From contig NZ_CAJNBK010000025.1 in the NCBI RefSeq assembly GCF_905220975.1, forward strand, positions 31,572 through 95,571: 64,000 bases of DNA, written 5' to 3'. This DNA is from Paraburkholderia haematera (lineage in GTDB: Bacteria > Pseudomonadota > Gammaproteobacteria > Burkholderiales > Burkholderiaceae). The translations under genes and the position numbers were made by a program. The notes beneath the pieces were generated by a model. It had not been told where the DNA came from and did not search any database. It worked only from the letters and a program-made list of their open reading frames with translations. The stretch's first letter is position 1. Each line of letters starts with the position of its first letter. Of this stretch, positions 25,620 to 34,598 are shown one piece after another.

Positions 25620-26447
25620 TCAGGTCAGGACGTCGGGTTCGGCTTCGACCAGCCCTTCCAGCAGGCTTTGGAACGCAAACAGCGCGCCGCCCGGGCGGCC
25701 GACCTGCTCGTGGGTGAGCGTCGCGACGTCGTGCGGGATTGCTTGTGGGGCGCCGGCCGCTTCGGCAAGCAGTTGCGCGTGGCAGGCGTTGTCGAGCGCG
25801 ATGTACCACCAGGCCGCGGCTTCGACGCTCGGACCCGCTGTGAGGATGCCGTGATTCTTCAGGATGACTGCCTTTCGCTCGCCGAGGGCTGCGACGATAC
25901 GCGCGCCTTCGCCGGTATCGAGCACGACGCCGCGGAAATCGTCGAACAAGGCGTGATCCTGATAGAACGCGCACGCGTCCTGTGTCAACGGATCAAGCGT
26001 ACGGCCGAGCGTCGACCATGCCTTGCCGTAGAGCGAATGCGTGTGCGCGGCGGCAATCACATCGGGGCGCGCCTCGTGAATCGCCGCGTGAATCGCGAAA
26101 GCCGCCTGGTTCAGCGGTCCTTCGCCGACCACGATCTGCCCTTGCGCATTCACCAGCAGCAGATCGGACACGCGAATGCGGCTGAAATGCTTGCCGAACG
26201 GATTGACCCAGAAGTGATCGGGCCACTCCGGATCGCGCGCGGTGATATGGCCGGCGAGACCCTGATCGAAACCGTAGCGCGCGAACAGACGAAACGCCAC
26301 GGCGAGACGTTCTTGCCGATGACGCCGCTCAGCCGCGATGCTTTCGCGCGGCGGGACGTCGTCGAACCAGAATTTTTGGAGCGGCGCGTGACGCTGAAGC
26401 GGTGGTGTATTGGAGGTGTTTTGCCATGCGGCGGACAGATCAGTCAT
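25620..26447 (-). CDS. Class II aldolase/adducin-family protein
   Basis: A 275-residue protein of the FucA/AraD fold. Candidate zinc ligands are H135 and H137 (AAHTHSLYG) and a later KNHGILTAG histidine. The GFDQGLAGHITARDP segment is the family's N-terminal signature. CGGAG five bases upstream supports the ATG at 26447; a GTG at 26462 overlaps the upstream stop. Family members perform retro-aldol cleavage or decarboxylation of hydroxy acids. In this operon it may process a carbon skeleton left after desulfonation; this is inference. Confidence 0.85.
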   Translation of the reverse strand: MTDLSAAWQNTSNTPPLQRHAPLQKFWFDDVPPRESIAAERRHRQERLAVAFRLFARYGFDQGLAGHITARDPEWPDHFWVNPFGKHFSRIRVSDLLLVNAQGQIVVGEGPLNQAAFAIHAAIHEARPDVIAAAHTHSLYGKAWSTLGRTLDPLTQDACAFYQDHALFDDFRGVVLDTGEGARIVAALGERKAVILKNHGILTAGPSVEAAAWWYIALDNACHAQLLAEAAGAPQAIPHDVATLTHEQVGRPGGALFAFQSLLEGLVEAEPDVLT

Positions 26448-26458
26448 CGTGGCTCCGT

Positions 26459-27538
26459 TCACGCGGCCGCGCGCTCGACGCGCGCGATCCGTTCGCGGGT
26501 GGCCGGAATCAGTTCACGGCCGTAGTCGACGGCGTCTTCGAGCGGATCGAAGCCGCGCACGAGGAAAGTGGACACGCCGAGCGCGTAATACTCCGCGAGC
26601 GTTTCGGCGACCTGTTCAGGCGTACCGACCAGCGCGGTCGAATTCGAGCGTCCGCCGATTTCCTTGGCGACACCGGTCCACAGACGTTCATCGACGCGAT
26701 CCGATTCACCGGATGCCGCGAGCAGCCGCCGCGCGCCTTCGCTTTGCGCCGGGCCGCCGACGCTGAGTCCTTGCGCCGCGCGCAGCCGCTTTGTTTCTTC
26801 GAGGATGTGTTCCGCGCGTTCCCAGGCGGCCGCTTCGGTCGCGGCAAGAATGGGCCGGAACGACACTGAGAAACGCACGGTACGGCCGTGTTTGGCGGCT
26901 TCCGCGCGCACGCGGGCCACCTGCTCGCGCACTTGCGCCTTCGATTCGCCCCATAGCGCGTAGACGTCCGCATGCCGTCCGGCGATTTCGAGCGCGGGCG
27001 CCGATGCGCCGCCGAAGTACACGGGGATATGGGGTTGCTGCACGGGTTTCACTTCGGAGAAGCCTTGTTCGAAGCGGTAGTACTGGCCGTTGTGATCGAA
27101 GGGTTTCGCTTCGGTCCAGATGCGGCGCAGGATATGCAGGTATTCGTCGGTGCGGGCGTAGCGTTCGTCATGCGAGAGGTAATCGCCGTCGCGGCGTTGT
27201 TCGGCGTCGTCGCCACCGGAGATGATGTGGACCGCGAGCCGGCCGCCCGAGTAGTGATCGAGTGTTGCCAACTGGCGCGCCGCGAGCGTGGGCGCGACGA
27301 AGCCCGGGCGATGCGCGAGCATGAAGTGCACTTTGCTGGTGACGCTGGCCGCGTGGGCGATGGTGAGGAGCGCGTCGGGGCTGGTCGAATGATGCGGCAC
27401 GAGGATGCGATCGAAGCCCGCGGCTTCATGTGCGCGGGCGAATTGCTCGACGTAGTCGATGTCGATGATTGGGCCTTGCGGTGTGTGGGTTTCAGACACC
27501 TTGCGGGTCTGGATCATGCCGATGAATTCGATTGACAC
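26459..27538 (-). CDS. Luciferase-like flavin monooxygenase (SsuD-related)
   Basis: A 359-residue LLM-class TIM-barrel enzyme beginning at GTG with GGAG nine bases upstream. Similarities to the FMNH2-dependent alkanesulfonate monooxygenase SsuD include HRPGFVAPTLAARQLATLDHYSGGR, HIISGGDD, HDERYARTDEY and PVYFGGASAPALEIAGRHADVY. It probably cleaves a C-S bond and releases sulfite. It is the first gene of the operon and lies beside repeat element B. No flavin reductase gene is visible nearby. Confidence 0.85.
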   Translation of the reverse strand: MSIEFIGMIQTRKVSETHTPQGPIIDIDYVEQFARAHEAAGFDRILVPHHSTSPDALLTIAHAASVTSKVHFMLAHRPGFVAPTLAARQLATLDHYSGGRLAVHIISGGDDAEQRRDGDYLSHDERYARTDEYLHILRRIWTEAKPFDHNGQYYRFEQGFSEVKPVQQPHIPVYFGGASAPALEIAGRHADVYALWGESKAQVREQVARVRAEAAKHGRTVRFSVSFRPILAATEAAAWERAEHILEETKRLRAAQGLSVGGPAQSEGARRLLAASGESDRVDERLWTGVAKEIGGRSNSTALVGTPEQVAETLAEYYALGVSTFLVRGFDPLEDAVDYGRELIPATRERIARVERAAA

Positions 27539-27699
27539 GGGGGGTGGCTCCCAAGGTGGGGGTTTTTGCCCGGCGGGGCGGTGGCTTTTTCTGGCTGGTT
27601 TTGCTGCTCTGGTCGAAAGGATTAAGGTAGCAGTGCTACATGCGGTTGTTAAATATTGATCGGGTATATGTATATCGGGTTTGCATGTAATGGGTTGGG

Positions 27700-28494
27700 C
27701 TGCGTGGTGCTTTGTTTGTCTGTGGTTTTAGGGTGTTGGCCTTTCCTTGTTTTCTTATCGGTCTATTAGCGTTGCCCCTGTGCGGGGCGGCACTCACTTC
27801 TCTTTGCCGCCGCAAAGAGAAGTAAGCAAGAGAAAGCGGCTCACACCGCTAATTCTTAAGCGGGTCCCCCGCGCAGCCACGGTAGTGGTGCATCTGGAAT
27901 CCGTGCCCTCGCACACTCCGCGTTAGTGACCAAGGGCTCATCAGCGCCCACTCCGCACTGCGTGCGTCGCGGATGGGTCTGCATGGGAAACCAGGGGGCT
28001 TCGGTTGTGGGTGGTGGGGGCGGCGAAGCACCTCTGCGCCCGGAGGCGAACCCCACTTCAAATGAAATGTCGATGTGTCGCACGCACCCTCATCTCGTAG
28101 CGACAGGCGAAGCCGAAGTCGAGAAGCCGCAATCACAGCGGCGATGCGACGATGGGCCGCGACCGCGGCAACGAGCAGATCGCGATGCCAACCGCGGACG
28201 ATGGTGTTATGAAGCACCGCGTCGGCGCGCGCAGCGCCGCCGGAAGTATGACTGCCTTGTCACCAGGGCTGAATGTGCGAGAACACAGATTCCAGATGCA
28301 CCACTACCGTGGCTGCGCGGGGGACCCGCTTATGAGCTGGCGGTGTGAGCCGCTTTCTCTTGCTTACTTCTCTTTGCGGCGGCAAAGAGAAGTGAGTGCC
28401 GCCCCGCACAGGGGCGACGCTAATAAACCAATAAGAAAACAAGGAAAGGCCAACGCCACAGGAACACAGACAAACAAAGCGCCGCGCAGGCAAC
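27700..28494. repeat. Composite inverted-repeat element B
   Basis: Left arm 27700-27937 and right arm 28255-28494 are inverted copies about 240 bp long around a centre of about 317 bp. Both arms are of the ACTTCTCTTTGC subtype and contain the same three hairpins as element A. The centre begins with the same motif as in A (CACTCCGCACTGCGTGCG, 27950-27967) and ends with the same GCGCGCAGCGCCGCCGGAAG (28226-28245), but the middle differs. Frames across it (27926-28348 plus, 27856-28083 minus) share short peptides with element A and are probably repeat translations. It fills most of the divergent gap between two LLM genes. Confidence 0.9.
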
Positions 28495-28622
28495 CCCCTG
28501 GACAGGCAAAAAACCAAACCCTTCCACGAACGTGGACATCACGCCCCCATCAGCAGAAACCCAAAACCTTTGCCACAATGCCCCATCGCGCGAAAGCGCC
28601 CGAACCCGCAAATGAACAGAAA

Positions 28623-29621
28623 ATGATCCCCTTCTCGGTCCTCGACCTATCGCCGGTCACCGCAGGTGCCACCCCCGCGGACGCGTTCAGAAACACCCTG
28701 GACCTCGCCCAGCACGCGGAAACCTGGCACTACCGCCGCTTCTGGCTGGCAGAGCACCACAACATGACCGGCATCGCCAGCGCCGCCACCGCAGTGGTAA
28801 TCGGCCACGTCGCCGGTGGGACAAAAACCATCCGCGTCGGCTCCGGCGGCGTCATGCTCCCGAACCACGCACCGCTTGTCATCGCGGAACAGTTCGGTAC
28901 CCTCGCCTCGCTCTATCCGGACCGCATCGACCTGGGCCTCGGCCGCGCACCCGGCACCGATCAAAGCACGGCCCGCGCGCTGCGCCGCGATCTGCAAAAT
29001 AGTGCGGAGTCCTTCCCCGACGACGTCGTCGAGTTGCAACGCTATTTCGCCGACCCCGTGCCGGGCCAGCGCATTCGCGCAGTCCCCGGCGCCGGTCTGC
29101 ATGTGCCGCTGTGGCTGCTCGGCTCGTCGCTGTACAGCGCGCAGCTGGCCGCGGCACTCGGCCTGCCGTTCGCGTTCGCGTCGCACTTCGCGCCCGACCA
29201 TATGTTCACCGCGCTGAAGGTCTATCGCGAGCAATTCCGTCCGTCGGCGACGCTCGATAAGCCGTACGCCATGGTCGGCGTCAATCTGTTCGCCGCCGAT
29301 AGCAACGACGAAGCGCAGCGTCTGTTCACGTCGCTCCAGCAGCAGTTCGTCAACCTCCGGCGCGGCACGCCCGGTCAGTTGCAGCCGCCGGTCGAGCGGA
29401 TTGAAGCGTCGGAGATGGAGTTGAACGGCGTCGCGCATTCGCTCGCCTGCTCCGTGATTGGCGATCGCGACGTGGTGCGCGAAGGACTGCTGTCCGTCAT
29501 CGATCAGACCGGCGCGAATGAATTGATGCTGACCGCGCAGATCTACGATCACAAAGCACGGCTACGTTCGTTTGAGATCGCCGCGCAAGTCCGTGAGGAA
29601 TTGAGCGCCGCCAGGCAATAA
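28623..29621 (+). CDS. LLM-class flavin oxidoreductase (YhbW type)
   Basis: A 332-residue bacterial luciferase-like protein, matching YhbW-type family length. Signatures are FWLAEHHNMTGIASAA, RVGSGGVMLPNHAPL and RIDLGLGRAPGTD. It probably uses FMN with an unknown substrate. The start at 28623 fits the conserved MIPFSVLDLSPV; an ATG at 28578 would add 15 residues. No clear ribosome site precedes either, because repeat element B lies just upstream. It ends at a hairpin terminator. Confidence 0.88.
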   Translation: MIPFSVLDLSPVTAGATPADAFRNTLDLAQHAETWHYRRFWLAEHHNMTGIASAATAVVIGHVAGGTKTIRVGSGGVMLPNHAPLVIAEQFGTLASLYPDRIDLGLGRAPGTDQSTARALRRDLQNSAESFPDDVVELQRYFADPVPGQRIRAVPGAGLHVPLWLLGSSLYSAQLAAALGLPFAFASHFAPDHMFTALKVYREQFRPSATLDKPYAMVGVNLFAADSNDEAQRLFTSLQQQFVNLRRGTPGQLQPPVERIEASEMELNGVAHSLACSVIGDRDVVREGLLSVIDQTGANELMLTAQIYDHKARLRSFEIAAQVREELSAARQ

Positions 29622-29642
29622 CACCGGCCAGTGTCACAGGAG

Positions 29643-29681
29643 AAAAAGGGCGGTCCCTCTCAGCGCTGGGCAGCCCTTTTT
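29643..29681 (+). terminator. Terminator after the YhbW-type gene
   Basis: AAAAAGGGC and GCCCTTTTT form a stem with additional CCC/GGG pairing inside, ending in five T residues 22 bp after the stop codon. Confidence 0.8.
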
Positions 29682-29814
29682 GCATCGATTGCTTGCATTG
29701 CCCGCAGCAACAGGTATCTGAACACCAGGCCACATCAATCGGTGTGCGGCAGGCGCACCGCCTGCACCGCATCCACCGATAAGCACCCGCTGAGGCTCCC
29801 TCCCACACGCAAGC

Positions 29815-29970
29815 TCAATGGTTAGCCGGCACCGCCGCCAGGCCATCGAGCAGCGCCACCTGAAGTGCCAGCGGATCCCGCACCTGAGGCGCGCCCCCAA
29901 AATCGGCGAATGCGACGCGTGTCGGCTGCGAAATCGCCTTTGCGGTGGCATCAACCGGTTTGGCACGCAT
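29815..29970 (-). pseudogene. Short unrecognised frame, possible gene remnant
   Basis: A 51-residue frame with normal-looking GC-rich codon use and the phrase VAFADFGGAPQVRDPLALQV. It has no ribosome site, no neighbour on the same strand and no family I recognise. It could be a degraded end of a former gene or chance. Confidence 0.2.
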
Positions 29971-30217
29971 ATTGCGGTGCCTCACCTACCGCCCTATGTG
30001 TCGTACCGCACGGATGCGTCCCATGCAAGGGTTGATCGTTCGCAAGGCGGCCTCACAAGCAGCCTCCGCACAATTAGCACTATTCGCCCGCGTCAAATCG
30101 GTGCTAGAACTAGCAGACGGGCCCGCGAAGACGGAGCAGCCTGGCAGCACGAATCAATCGCACGGCGCGAGAGCATAAGAGCATCCGGCGCATACTAATC
30201 AGCAACTATCTTGCATA

Positions 30218-30390
30218 GGACCAGAGTAAGTGCTTTGCATGGGACCGGAGTAACGCGCTACGGGACCAGGGTAAGTGCTTCGCATGGGACCGGAGTCAGT
30301 GCCAAAGCACGAACTCCGGCCGACAGCTAAAGCGCCAACTCCGGCCGACACGCCACTCCGATCGACAGCTAAAGCACTAACGCTGGCCGA
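30218..30390. repeat. Nested half-site array before glgC (repeat family 2)
   Basis: Four forward half-sites resembling GGGACCGGAGTAAGTGCTT start at about 30218, 30241, 30262 and 30286. They are followed by four reverse half-sites resembling AGCGCCAACTCCGGCCGAC ending at about 30324, 30349, 30366 and 30390. The arrangement can fold into one long imperfect hairpin. It ends two bases before the AAGGAG of glgC, so it would lie in the glgC leader or promoter. The half-site is the same as in the 51-bp tandem repeat at 56487. Confidence 0.8.
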
Positions 30391-30404
30391 GAAAGGAGAC
30401 AGAC

Positions 30405-31670
30405 ATGGAAACTCCGGCACGGCTGAACGATCTGCAACGCACCACCCTCGCCATCGTCCTCGCGGGCGGACGGGGCACGCGGCTCGGGCCGCTCACCAAC
30501 AAGCGCGTCAAACCGGCGGTGCACTTCGGCGGCAAATACCGGATCATCGACTTCGCGCTCTCCAACTGTCTGAACTCCGGCATCCGCCGCATCGCGGTCG
30601 TCACGCAATACAAGGCGCACTCGCTATTGCGCCATCTGCAGCGCGGCTGGGGCTTCCTGCGCGGCGAATTCGGCGAATTCATCGATCTGTGGCCGGCGCA
30701 GCAGCGTGTGGAAGGCGCCCACTGGTACCGCGGCACCGCGGACGCCGTGTTCCAGAATCTCGACATCATCCGCTCGATCCGGCCGAAATACGTGGTGGTG
30801 CTGGCGGGCGACCATATCTACAAGATGGACTACACGCGCATGATCGCCGACCACGCGGAAAGCGGCGCGGATTGCACGGTCGGCTGCATCGAGGTGCCGC
30901 GTATGGACGCCGTGGCCTTCGGCGTGATGGCCGTCGATGAAAACCGCCGTGTGACCGGCTTCGTCGAGAAACCCGCCGATCCGCCCGCCATGCCGGGCCG
31001 TCCGGATTCGGCGCTGGCCAGCATGGGCATTTACGTATTCAGCGCCGATTACCTGTATTCGCTGCTCGAAGAGAACATCTCGAGCGTCGACACCGATCAC
31101 GACTTCGGCAAGGACATCCTGCCGCGCGTCGTCACGCAAGGCACGGCGATCGCGCATCCGTTCAGCATGTCGTGCGTGTCGTCAGACCCGACCGTGGAGC
31201 CGTACTGGCGCGACGTCGGCACAATCGACGCCTACTGGGCAGCCAACCTTGACCTTGCCTCCACCATTCCGACGCTTGACCTGTACGACCGCAACTGGCC
31301 GATCTGGACGTATCAGGAGCAATTGCCGCCCGCCAAGTTCGTCCGCGACCTGAAAGGCTTGCAAGGCACCGGCAACAACCTGATTGTGTGCGGCGGCTGC
31401 GTAATCTCGGGCTCGCAGATTTCGCGTTCCGTGCTGTCGTCGAATGTAAAAGTGAGTTCGTTCTGTAATATCAATGAGGCAGTCTTATTGCCGCAGGTCA
31501 CCGTCGGCGCGAGCTGCCGGCTGCAGAAAGTGGTGATAGACCGCGGCTGCACCATTCCGGACGGCACGGTGATCGGCGAAGATCCGGCGGCCGACGCCGA
31601 ACGCTTCTATCGCACCGACGACGGCGTCGTGCTGGTCACGCCCGAAGCACTGCGGCCGAAAGGGACGTGA
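30405..31670 (+). CDS. glgC: Glucose-1-phosphate adenylyltransferase
   Basis: A 421-residue ADP-glucose pyrophosphorylase, the committed and normally allosteric step of glycogen synthesis. The N-terminal nucleotidyltransferase domain shows LAGGRGTRLGPLTNKRVKPA and the YRIIDFALSNCLNSGI region. VVLAGDHIYKMDY is the metal-binding segment, and GFVEKPADPP binds substrate. The C-terminal left-handed beta-helix begins near residue 300. The start follows AAGGAG. It is followed after 116 bp by glgA. Confidence 0.95.
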   Translation: METPARLNDLQRTTLAIVLAGGRGTRLGPLTNKRVKPAVHFGGKYRIIDFALSNCLNSGIRRIAVVTQYKAHSLLRHLQRGWGFLRGEFGEFIDLWPAQQRVEGAHWYRGTADAVFQNLDIIRSIRPKYVVVLAGDHIYKMDYTRMIADHAESGADCTVGCIEVPRMDAVAFGVMAVDENRRVTGFVEKPADPPAMPGRPDSALASMGIYVFSADYLYSLLEENISSVDTDHDFGKDILPRVVTQGTAIAHPFSMSCVSSDPTVEPYWRDVGTIDAYWAANLDLASTIPTLDLYDRNWPIWTYQEQLPPAKFVRDLKGLQGTGNNLIVCGGCVISGSQISRSVLSSNVKVSSFCNINEAVLLPQVTVGASCRLQKVVIDRGCTIPDGTVIGEDPAADAERFYRTDDGVVLVTPEALRPKGT

Positions 31671-31786
31671 TCCTCGCCGGAACGGCAAAACGAACGGGGC
31701 AGGCGGAGCCCCCGACCTTCCTGCCGTCCTGCCCGTGTGACCTGGACCTGACGCCCATCCGCCCTAACAGGAACGAGACCGAGCCT

Positions 31787-33247
31787 ATGACGATTCGCGC
31801 CCTGCACGTCGCAAGCGAGCTGTATCCCCTCCTCAAAACGGGCGGTCTCGCCGACGTCGCGGGCGCCTTGCCGCCCGCGCTGATCGAGCGCGGCGCCGAT
31901 GTGCGCGTGCTGCTGCCAGGCTTTCCGGCGGTGGTCGCCGGCTTGACCGACTTGCGGCCGGTGGCGCAGTTGGGGCGCCGGTTCGACTCGCCGGGTGTCA
32001 CGCTCGAACAGGGCACGCTGCCGTCGAACGGCCTGATCGTCTACGCGATCCGCGCCGGCACCCTGTACGACCGGCCCGGCAACCCCTATCTGAACGACGA
32101 ACATGTGCCGTACGGCGACAATGCGCAACGCTTCGCCCTGCTCGGCTGGGTTGCTGCCCAACTGGCGCAGCACCTCGATCCGGCGTGGGCGCCGCAGATC
32201 GTCCACGCGCACGACTGGCACGCCGGACTCGCACCCGCCTATCTGAAGGCGGCAGAACGGCAGCACGGCCGCTCGTTCGCGCGCAGCGTCTTCACGGTGC
32301 ACAACCTCGCGTATCAGGGTGTCTTCCCGGCGCATCAGTTCGGCCAATTGGCGTTGCCGGACGACTTCTTCAGCATGCACGGCGTCGAATTCTATGGGCA
32401 GTTGTCGTTCCTCAAGGCAGGCCTCTACTACAGCGACCGCATCACCACCGTCAGTCCGACCTACGCCCGCGAAATCCAGACGCTCGCCCAGGGCGGCGGG
32501 CTCGACGCGTTGCTGCGCCATCGCTCGCACGATCTGAGCGGCATCCTGAACGGCGTCGACTACTCGGTGTGGAATCCCGCCACCGACACGCTGCTCGACG
32601 ATCACTACACCGCCACCCGCCTGACTGGCAAACTGGCCTGCAAGGAGGCGCTGCAGAAGCGCTTCGGCCTCGCGCAGAAGAGCGATGCGCTGCTATTCGG
32701 CGTAGTGAGCCGGCTCACCGAACAGAAAGGCCTCGACCTGCTGCTCGAAACGGTCCCCGAGATTGTCAAACGCGGCGGCCAGCTAGTGGTGTTCGGCACC
32801 GGCGACCCGGCGCTCGAAAACGGTTTGAAACGCGTCGCGCATCAGCATCCGGAATCGGTGGCGGTCGAACTGGGTTTCGACGAAACACTCGCGCATACGA
32901 TCGTCGCGGGCAGCGACGTGATCGCGGTGCCGTCGCGCTTCGAACCCTGCGGGCTGACCCAACTGTATGCGCTGGCTTACGGATCGCTGCCGCTCGTGCA
33001 TTGTGTCGGCGGCCTGGCGGACACGGTGGTCGACGCGTCGCTCGAAAATCTCGCCGACGATCTCGCCACCGGCTTCGTGTTCGAACGATTCGAGCCGAAG
33101 GGTCTTTCGGCCGCGATCCGCCGCGCATTCGCGCTCTACGACCGCCGCACCGAGTGGAAAGCCACGCAGCGCCGCGCGATGCAACAGGACTTCGGCTGGG
33201 GCGCTTCGGCCGAGCGCTATCTGGCGCTGTACCGCGAACTCGCCTGA
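31787..33247 (+). CDS. glgA: Glycogen synthase
   Basis: A 486-residue GT5 glycosyltransferase that extends alpha-1,4-glucan from ADP-glucose. The ADP-glucose-binding KTGGLADV motif is at 17-24. HAHDWHAGLAPAYL and TVHNLAYQG are in the N-terminal Rossmann domain, and PSRFEPCGLTQLYALAYG is in the C-terminal one. The start at 31787 matches the conserved N-terminus and has GGAACGAG upstream. The frame is open further upstream but without similarity. glgC and glgA probably form one transcript. Confidence 0.95.
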   Translation: MTIRALHVASELYPLLKTGGLADVAGALPPALIERGADVRVLLPGFPAVVAGLTDLRPVAQLGRRFDSPGVTLEQGTLPSNGLIVYAIRAGTLYDRPGNPYLNDEHVPYGDNAQRFALLGWVAAQLAQHLDPAWAPQIVHAHDWHAGLAPAYLKAAERQHGRSFARSVFTVHNLAYQGVFPAHQFGQLALPDDFFSMHGVEFYGQLSFLKAGLYYSDRITTVSPTYAREIQTLAQGGGLDALLRHRSHDLSGILNGVDYSVWNPATDTLLDDHYTATRLTGKLACKEALQKRFGLAQKSDALLFGVVSRLTEQKGLDLLLETVPEIVKRGGQLVVFGTGDPALENGLKRVAHQHPESVAVELGFDETLAHTIVAGSDVIAVPSRFEPCGLTQLYALAYGSLPLVHCVGGLADTVVDASLENLADDLATGFVFERFEPKGLSAAIRRAFALYDRRTEWKATQRRAMQQDFGWGASAERYLALYRELA

Positions 33248-33477
33248 TCCTCCACCCGTTTGATGGTTCGACGCAACACCGGACGCAACCAGGCGGGGAC
33301 GGATCAACTCGCGCGTGACAAACTCATGTATTGTTTCCTGAGTATGCAGATCGCGCGTTTTTCTTACACTATCTGAATCAGTCACGCCGCTTCAGGCGCC
33401 CGGCCAAGGCCGGTTCGTTAGCGCGGCCATCCGTCCGTTCTCCTCGATCGCGCATCACCGCTTGCGCGGGCCACACC

Positions 33478-34344
33478 ATGACGAAAAACGTTCTGAGCAT
33501 TCAGTCACATGTCGTCTTCGGGCACGCCGGCAACAGCGCGGCCGAGTTTCCGATGCGCCGGCTCGGCGTCAATGTCTGGCCGCTCAATACCGTCCAGTTC
33601 TCGAATCACACGCAGTACGGTCATTGGACCGGCGGTGCGATTCAGGCATCGCAGATGGAAGATCTGGTCGAAGGGATCGGCGCGATCGGCATGCTGCCGC
33701 GCTGCGATGCCGTGCTGTCCGGCTATCTGGGCACGCCCGAACAGGCGCAATCGGTGCTGGAGATCGTCAAGGCCGTGAAGGCCGCCAACCCGCGCGCGTG
33801 GTACTTCTGCGACCCGGTGATGGGCGCCACGAGTGGCTGCAAGGTCGAACCGGGCATCCAGGAATTTCTTGTGCGCACCATGCCGGCCGTCGCCGACGCC
33901 ATGGCACCGAACCATACGGAACTGCAGCGCCTCGTGGGCCGTGAGATCGAGACGCTCGAAGAAGCCGTGGCCGCGTGCCGCGAGGTCATCGCCCGCGGAC
34001 CGAAACTCATGCTGGTCAAACACCTCCTCGACCGCAACAGCCCCGCCGACCGTTTCAACATGCTGGTCGTCACCGAGCGCGAGGCCTGGATGGGGCAGCG
34101 TCCGCTCTACCCGTTCGCGCGGCAGCCTGTGGGCGTCGGCGATCTGACGAGCGCGGTGTTTGTCGCGCGCACGCTGCTGGGCGATTCGATCCGCGCCGCC
34201 TTCGAGCACACGCTGGCCGCCGTGAACGCGGTGGTCAAAGCGACGTGGCAGGCCGGACGCTATGAGCTGGAACTGGTGGCCGCACAGAACGAAATCGCGC
34301 AACCGCGTGAATGGTTCGACGCCTGGGTGGCGGAGACGGCGTAG
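33478..34344 (+). CDS. pdxY: Pyridoxal kinase
   Basis: A 288-residue ribokinase-fold kinase that phosphorylates pyridoxal in the B6 salvage pathway. Features are the substrate-binding start VLSIQSHVVFGHAGNSAAEFPM, the YFCDPVMG segment, APNHTELQRL and the catalytic GVGDLTSAVFVA loop. Length and the N-terminal SIQSHV fit PdxY. It stands apart from glgA by 230 bp and appears to have its own promoter region. Confidence 0.93.
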   Translation: MTKNVLSIQSHVVFGHAGNSAAEFPMRRLGVNVWPLNTVQFSNHTQYGHWTGGAIQASQMEDLVEGIGAIGMLPRCDAVLSGYLGTPEQAQSVLEIVKAVKAANPRAWYFCDPVMGATSGCKVEPGIQEFLVRTMPAVADAMAPNHTELQRLVGREIETLEEAVAACREVIARGPKLMLVKHLLDRNSPADRFNMLVVTEREAWMGQRPLYPFARQPVGVGDLTSAVFVARTLLGDSIRAAFEHTLAAVNAVVKATWQAGRYELELVAAQNEIAQPREWFDAWVAETA

Positions 34345-34449
34345 CCGCCTGGCTCCCAGGCGCGGCTCGACGCGCACCCGTGCGACCCGCGTTCGCTGCT
34401 CGCCGAACCCGCGTCCGGCACGCGGCCCACGTTTGTCAGCCGGGCGTCC

Positions 34450-34455
34450 TATAAT
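34450..34455 (+). promoter_or_regulatory. Consensus -10 box (TATAAT) upstream of the 153-residue gene
   Basis: A perfect TATAAT precedes the heptanucleotide repeat and the start codon at 34599. The -35 region is weak: TTGTCA lies 11 bp upstream, too close. If used, the leader would be about 137 nt long and contain the repeat. Confidence 0.45.
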
Positions 34456-34528
34456 GCGTGCCGCGTAGGCCCGGGCCGCCAGCCGCCTACGCCGCATTTT
34501 TCAGGCGGCTGGCCGTCCGGGCATCCGG

Positions 34529-34585
34529 CACACAGCATTCAGCACACAGCACACAGCACACAGCACACAGCACACAGCATTCAGC
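34529..34585 (+). repeat. Heptanucleotide tandem repeat (ACAGCAC unit)
   Basis: About eight copies of a 7-bp unit, mostly ACAGCAC with ACAGCAT and TCAGCAC/TCAGCAG variants at the ends. It finishes about 14 bp before the start codon of the next gene. A 7-bp change in length would alter spacing, and would shift frame if translation began at the in-frame GTG at 34458. Confidence 0.9.
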
Positions 34586-34598
34586 AGACGAGGCATCG

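Larger units (their letters stand above)
29682..30404. other. Intergenic region upstream of glgC
   Basis: Most of this stretch (29682-30210) holds no gene I can support. A 51-codon minus-strand frame is listed separately. A 60-residue plus frame near 29995-30178 has no homology I recognise. The last 190 bp are the nested half-site array before glgC. Confidence 0.5.

Noticed and set aside
24615..26525. A 636-codon plus-strand open frame
   Set aside because: It lies antisense to the well-supported binding-protein and aldolase genes and has an arginine/histidine-rich composition typical of reverse frames in GC-rich DNA.
27926..28348. A 140-codon plus frame in element B, and similar frames in element A, as real genes
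   Set aside because: They read through both arms of the repeat, change composition in the variable centre, and similar peptides occur in opposite frames. Treated as repeat translation, though a small protein is not fully excluded.
29945..30178. A 77-codon plus frame upstream of glgC
   Set aside because: No ribosome site, no recognisable family and mixed codon use.
34529..34585. CRISPR array
   Set aside because: The unit is only 7 bp with no spacers.
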